Origin: Mactromeris polynyma | Taxonomy: Eukaryota > Mollusca > Bivalvia > Venerida > Mactridae | NCBI GenBank assembly: GCA_032209605.1 | Contig: JASFXZ010000001.1 | Span: 28,772,619 to 28,836,618 of the forward strand | DNA: 64,000 bases | Direction of reading: 5' to 3' | Shown here: piece after piece, positions 61,255 to 64,000 of the stretch | How positions within the stretch are numbered: position 1 is the stretch's first letter | How the letters are laid out: every line of letters begins with the position of its first letter | The notes under the pieces: generated by a model | The model's database searches: none | The model's input: the letters and a program-made list of their open reading frames with translations, nothing else | Told to the model about the DNA's origin: nothing | Program-made: the position numbers and the translations under genes

Positions 61255-63390
61255 GCGAAAAGTTTTTTTTGGGTAAAATGTACTAAAAGGTAAAAAAAGT
61301 ATGAATTTCTAGAATTTGACTATATCAAAATCAGATTTAGCTATAAAAATACCAGAATAACTGTTTTTAATAGACATTATGTTGCACCATAACATACCTT
61401 AAGTAATGACACATCATATGTTGTGAACAGTGATTTTTGGGGTAAAATGGTGAAAAAAACAACAAAATAAAGTGGGAATTTCTGGAGTTTAGCAATAACT
61501 CGACGAAATTTAGCTATAAATTTACCTCAATAACTGTATTTAATAGATATTAAACTGTTCTACAACATACCTCAGGTTCAGAATATCATACAGTGAAAAA
61601 GGTGATTTTTTGGGTAAAATGGTAAAAACTATAAATGAAAGTGAGAATTTCTGGAATTTGCCAAATATATATTAGACCAGTGGAAAAATAGGAGGGAAAA
61701 TATGCACAGACAAACTTTTTGATGGATTTGTGTCAAATAAAGCACCACATTTAATATACTATCAGTATAAAACTATCACACTGTGCAAAATGTTATTTTT
61801 GGGGTAAAATGGTTGAAAATTTAAATAAAAATGGGATTTTTTGGAATTTGCCCAAAACTATGTCAATTTGTGCAATAATACTACTACTAAAATTACTGTA
61901 GTTAATAGATATTATATTACAGTACAAAATACCTAGGGTATAGAAACATAGTACCGTGTGAAATGTGATTTTTGGTGTAAAACTTTAAAAAATATAAAAA
62001 AATGGGAATTTTTGGAATTTGTCTATTACTATGTCAAATTTTGCAACAAAACTACCAGAATTACTGTATTTAATATAAATTATAATGCGGTACAAAATAC
62101 TTTCAGAAACATTGTATCGTGTGAAATGTGATTTTTGGGGTAAAACTAAAAAAAAATAGGAAATTTTGGAATCGTATAATTTCCCGTTCATTTTCACTGT
62201 AAAAGTTTCAGAATAGTAATTTTCAACAAATGTTATATTGCAAAATCAATAATATAAATTATAGAAACAGTTTAGGATGGGGAATGTTATATATATTTGT
62301 AACATAAATCCACATAAATTGAGGTCTTGGCAACCTTTTCAACACACGTAGATGTAGCATACAATTAATGTACGTTTGTTGAAAAGGTTGCAATAACATC
62401 AATTTATGTGGACCCCAAACAAACTACCACCTACGTCTGATGCATCTATGTACCATAGTTTGTAAGTATCTCTAAAATACAGGACTGGGAAGGACATGAT
62501 GATTTGGACCCGCTAGACTGGGGTTGGGCTGTGAGATTGCCATCAGCCCAGATTTGGCATTTGACTACAACATTGTGCATATCTTATGCTGCATTAAGAC
62601 ACCGACATTGCTTCTATAATCAACTAAATAAACAGTTTCATGTTTGTGAACTTTTTGAACCAATATTACATATTTTACAAAGTTAAAATGTTTAAGTCAC
62701 TTTTATGAAAATATAGTATATGAAGAAATTCACTTTTAGTATAAAACATTAAATATCAAAATTTACATATTTAAGGCTTGTTAAATTGTTGTGTGATCAA
62801 ATTCATATGGCTTCCGGAAATCAGCATTTTCGTTTATGTTTTCAGAACTTTTACCTCAAAACCACATTTCTTGTTTGATTTGATAGCATAATGTTATCAT
62901 ATGTTATATTGAGAGATGACACGTAGCTTATGGCATTTCTGTGACTTTCATTGTTTTGTTTTTTTAATCCAGGAATATGCAAAATATACCAGAAATTGCA
63001 ACTTTAGTTATTTCTTTTTTGATATATTTTTCAAATAAATATTACATTCCGCATTATAAACTGTTTCTATGATTTAAAGTATGGATTTTGCAATATAACA
63101 TGAGTTAAAAATAAATATTCTGAAAACGTTTTAGTTAAAATGAACGGGATATTAACAGATTCCAAAAGTTCCCATTTTTTGTAATTTTTTTGAAGTTTTG
63201 TCCCAAAAATCACATTTCACACGATACAATGTTTCTATACATTAGGTAGTTTGAACTGTATTATAATATCTATTAAATACAGTATTTCTGGTAGTTTTAT
63301 TGCAAAATTTGAGTTAGTTATTGGCAAATTCCAAAAATTCCCATGTTTTTGGTTATTTTTTAAAGGTTTTACCCCAAAAATCACATTTGT
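61255..63390. repeat. Inverted array of about 170-bp repeats inside a LINE remnant
   Basis: The phrase tttttggggtaaaatggt recurs at about 61269, 61435, 61607, 61796, 61971 and 62134, each followed by 'gggaatttctggaatttg', 'aactgtatttaatagat' and 'acatacct' phrases: a tandem repeat of 163-189 bp. After about 62690 the same phrases return in reverse complement (ccccaaaaatcacattt at 63370, caaattccaaaaattccc at 63330, cccaaaaatcacatttcaca at 63200). A hairpin at 62310-62411 and about 280 bp of unrelated sequence lie between. Confidence 0.8.
62310..62411. repeat. Hairpin near the centre of the inverted array
   Basis: ccacataaattga (62310) pairs with tcaatttatgtgg (ending 62411) and ggcaaccttttcaaca pairs with tgttgaaaaggttgc, enclosing a short loop. 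Confidence 0.8.
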
Positions 63391-63886
63391 TGATAGTCGA
63401 GTGCAAAAACACATGGCGTCATTTATTTATGACTGGTCAGTGAAACTTAATCGTAATGAAAGTGTATCGGGGCGCGGCCACAATAAACTTCGTACTTATT
63501 GTTTGTTTAAAAATGAATTTGTCAAAGAAAAGTATTGTCAAATTATTTTACCTTTGCGTCACCGTTCTGCATTTTGTAAATTTCGCTGTGGTGTAGCACC
63601 GATCAAAATTGAGACTGGGAGGTATACAAATATAAAACTTGAAGATCGTAAATGTGACGCTTGTAATATTTTGGAAAACGAACCTTATGTAATATTAGAC
63701 TGTTGTATGTACAACGACTTAAGATTACACCTATTTGAACAAGCAGCCATTTTAGATCCAACTTTTCATAATAAGTCTAATGTAGACAAACTAGTAATGC
63801 TATTCACACATCCATCGTTGATTCGTATATGTGCCAAAACCTGCTTTAATATTTTACAAAGACGTAGCTTTTATATGTGTAAATAA
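63388..63886 (+). pseudogene. LINE ORF C-terminal region
   Basis: The frame from about 63388 reads VDSRVQKHMASFIYDWSVKL, then KLRTYCLFKNEFVKEKYCQ, HRSAFCKFRCGVAPIKIETG, DRKCDACNILENEPYVILDC, and ends CAKTCFNILQRR..K at a stop (63884-63886). The pattern 'HRSA.CKFR.G.APIRIETGRY' followed by CxxC and a C-terminal acidic block is what I know from the 3' ends of invertebrate LINE ORFs. It is in the same orientation as 60838-61147, so both are likely parts of one element. The segment itself is intact. Confidence 0.75.
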
Positions 63887-64000
63887 TGTCTAACATTGTC
63901 TTACTGTTATTGTTGCACATTTTACATATTCTGAGAATCAGCTGCTAATTAGTTCACTCTCGATCTGATCGAGGCTGATAAATGGTTTTCTAATACTATT

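Overview
The window is eukaryotic and AT-rich. Its genes are split by GT-AG introns and sit among many short transposable elements, foldback repeats and minisatellites. Several repeats look like families common in bivalve genomes (short 'gagggcata' and 'tgacctagtt' type repeats, tRNA-headed SINEs, Tc1, hAT, Harbinger and pogo type elements). I infer a bivalve mollusc or close relative; no taxonomic marker proves it.

Two multi-exon genes can be assembled with consistent splice phases, and they lie head to head. On the minus strand (CDS 11440 down to 4518) five coding exons give a 248-residue type I membrane protein with a signal peptide, a small four-cysteine ectodomain, one membrane helix and a polar tail; I do not recognise the family. 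On the plus strand (15034-33813) eleven exons give a 911-residue homologue of vertebrate C5orf34. It has conserved N-terminal and C-terminal blocks, a long serine-rich insert, and two stretches that resemble polo-box strands. Its introns carry a pogo/Tigger-like element, a hAT MITE with a perfect 8-bp target duplication, three minisatellite or tandem arrays, and SINE-like sequence.

From 34 kb to the end I see no convincing host gene. There is a divergent segmental duplication (about 36.2-38.8 kb and 42.5-45.8 kb, with partial further copies near 45.5-47.1 and 49.2-49.7 kb). A Harbinger-type MITE is present in one copy and absent from the other. A Tc1 element (39983-41694) keeps a long transposase frame that has lost the segment with the first catalytic aspartate. 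A second Tc1-like element (50669-51495) has collapsed into a long foldback inside an older repeat, and the empty site survives in a related copy. Both Tc1 lineages show an intron at the same codon of the transposase. The last 3 kb holds a plus-strand LINE remnant split by an inverted array of about 170-bp repeats.

Regions 1-4.5 kb, 46-50 kb and 52-60.8 kb are mostly featureless AT-rich sequence with a few hairpins and isolated short ORFs.
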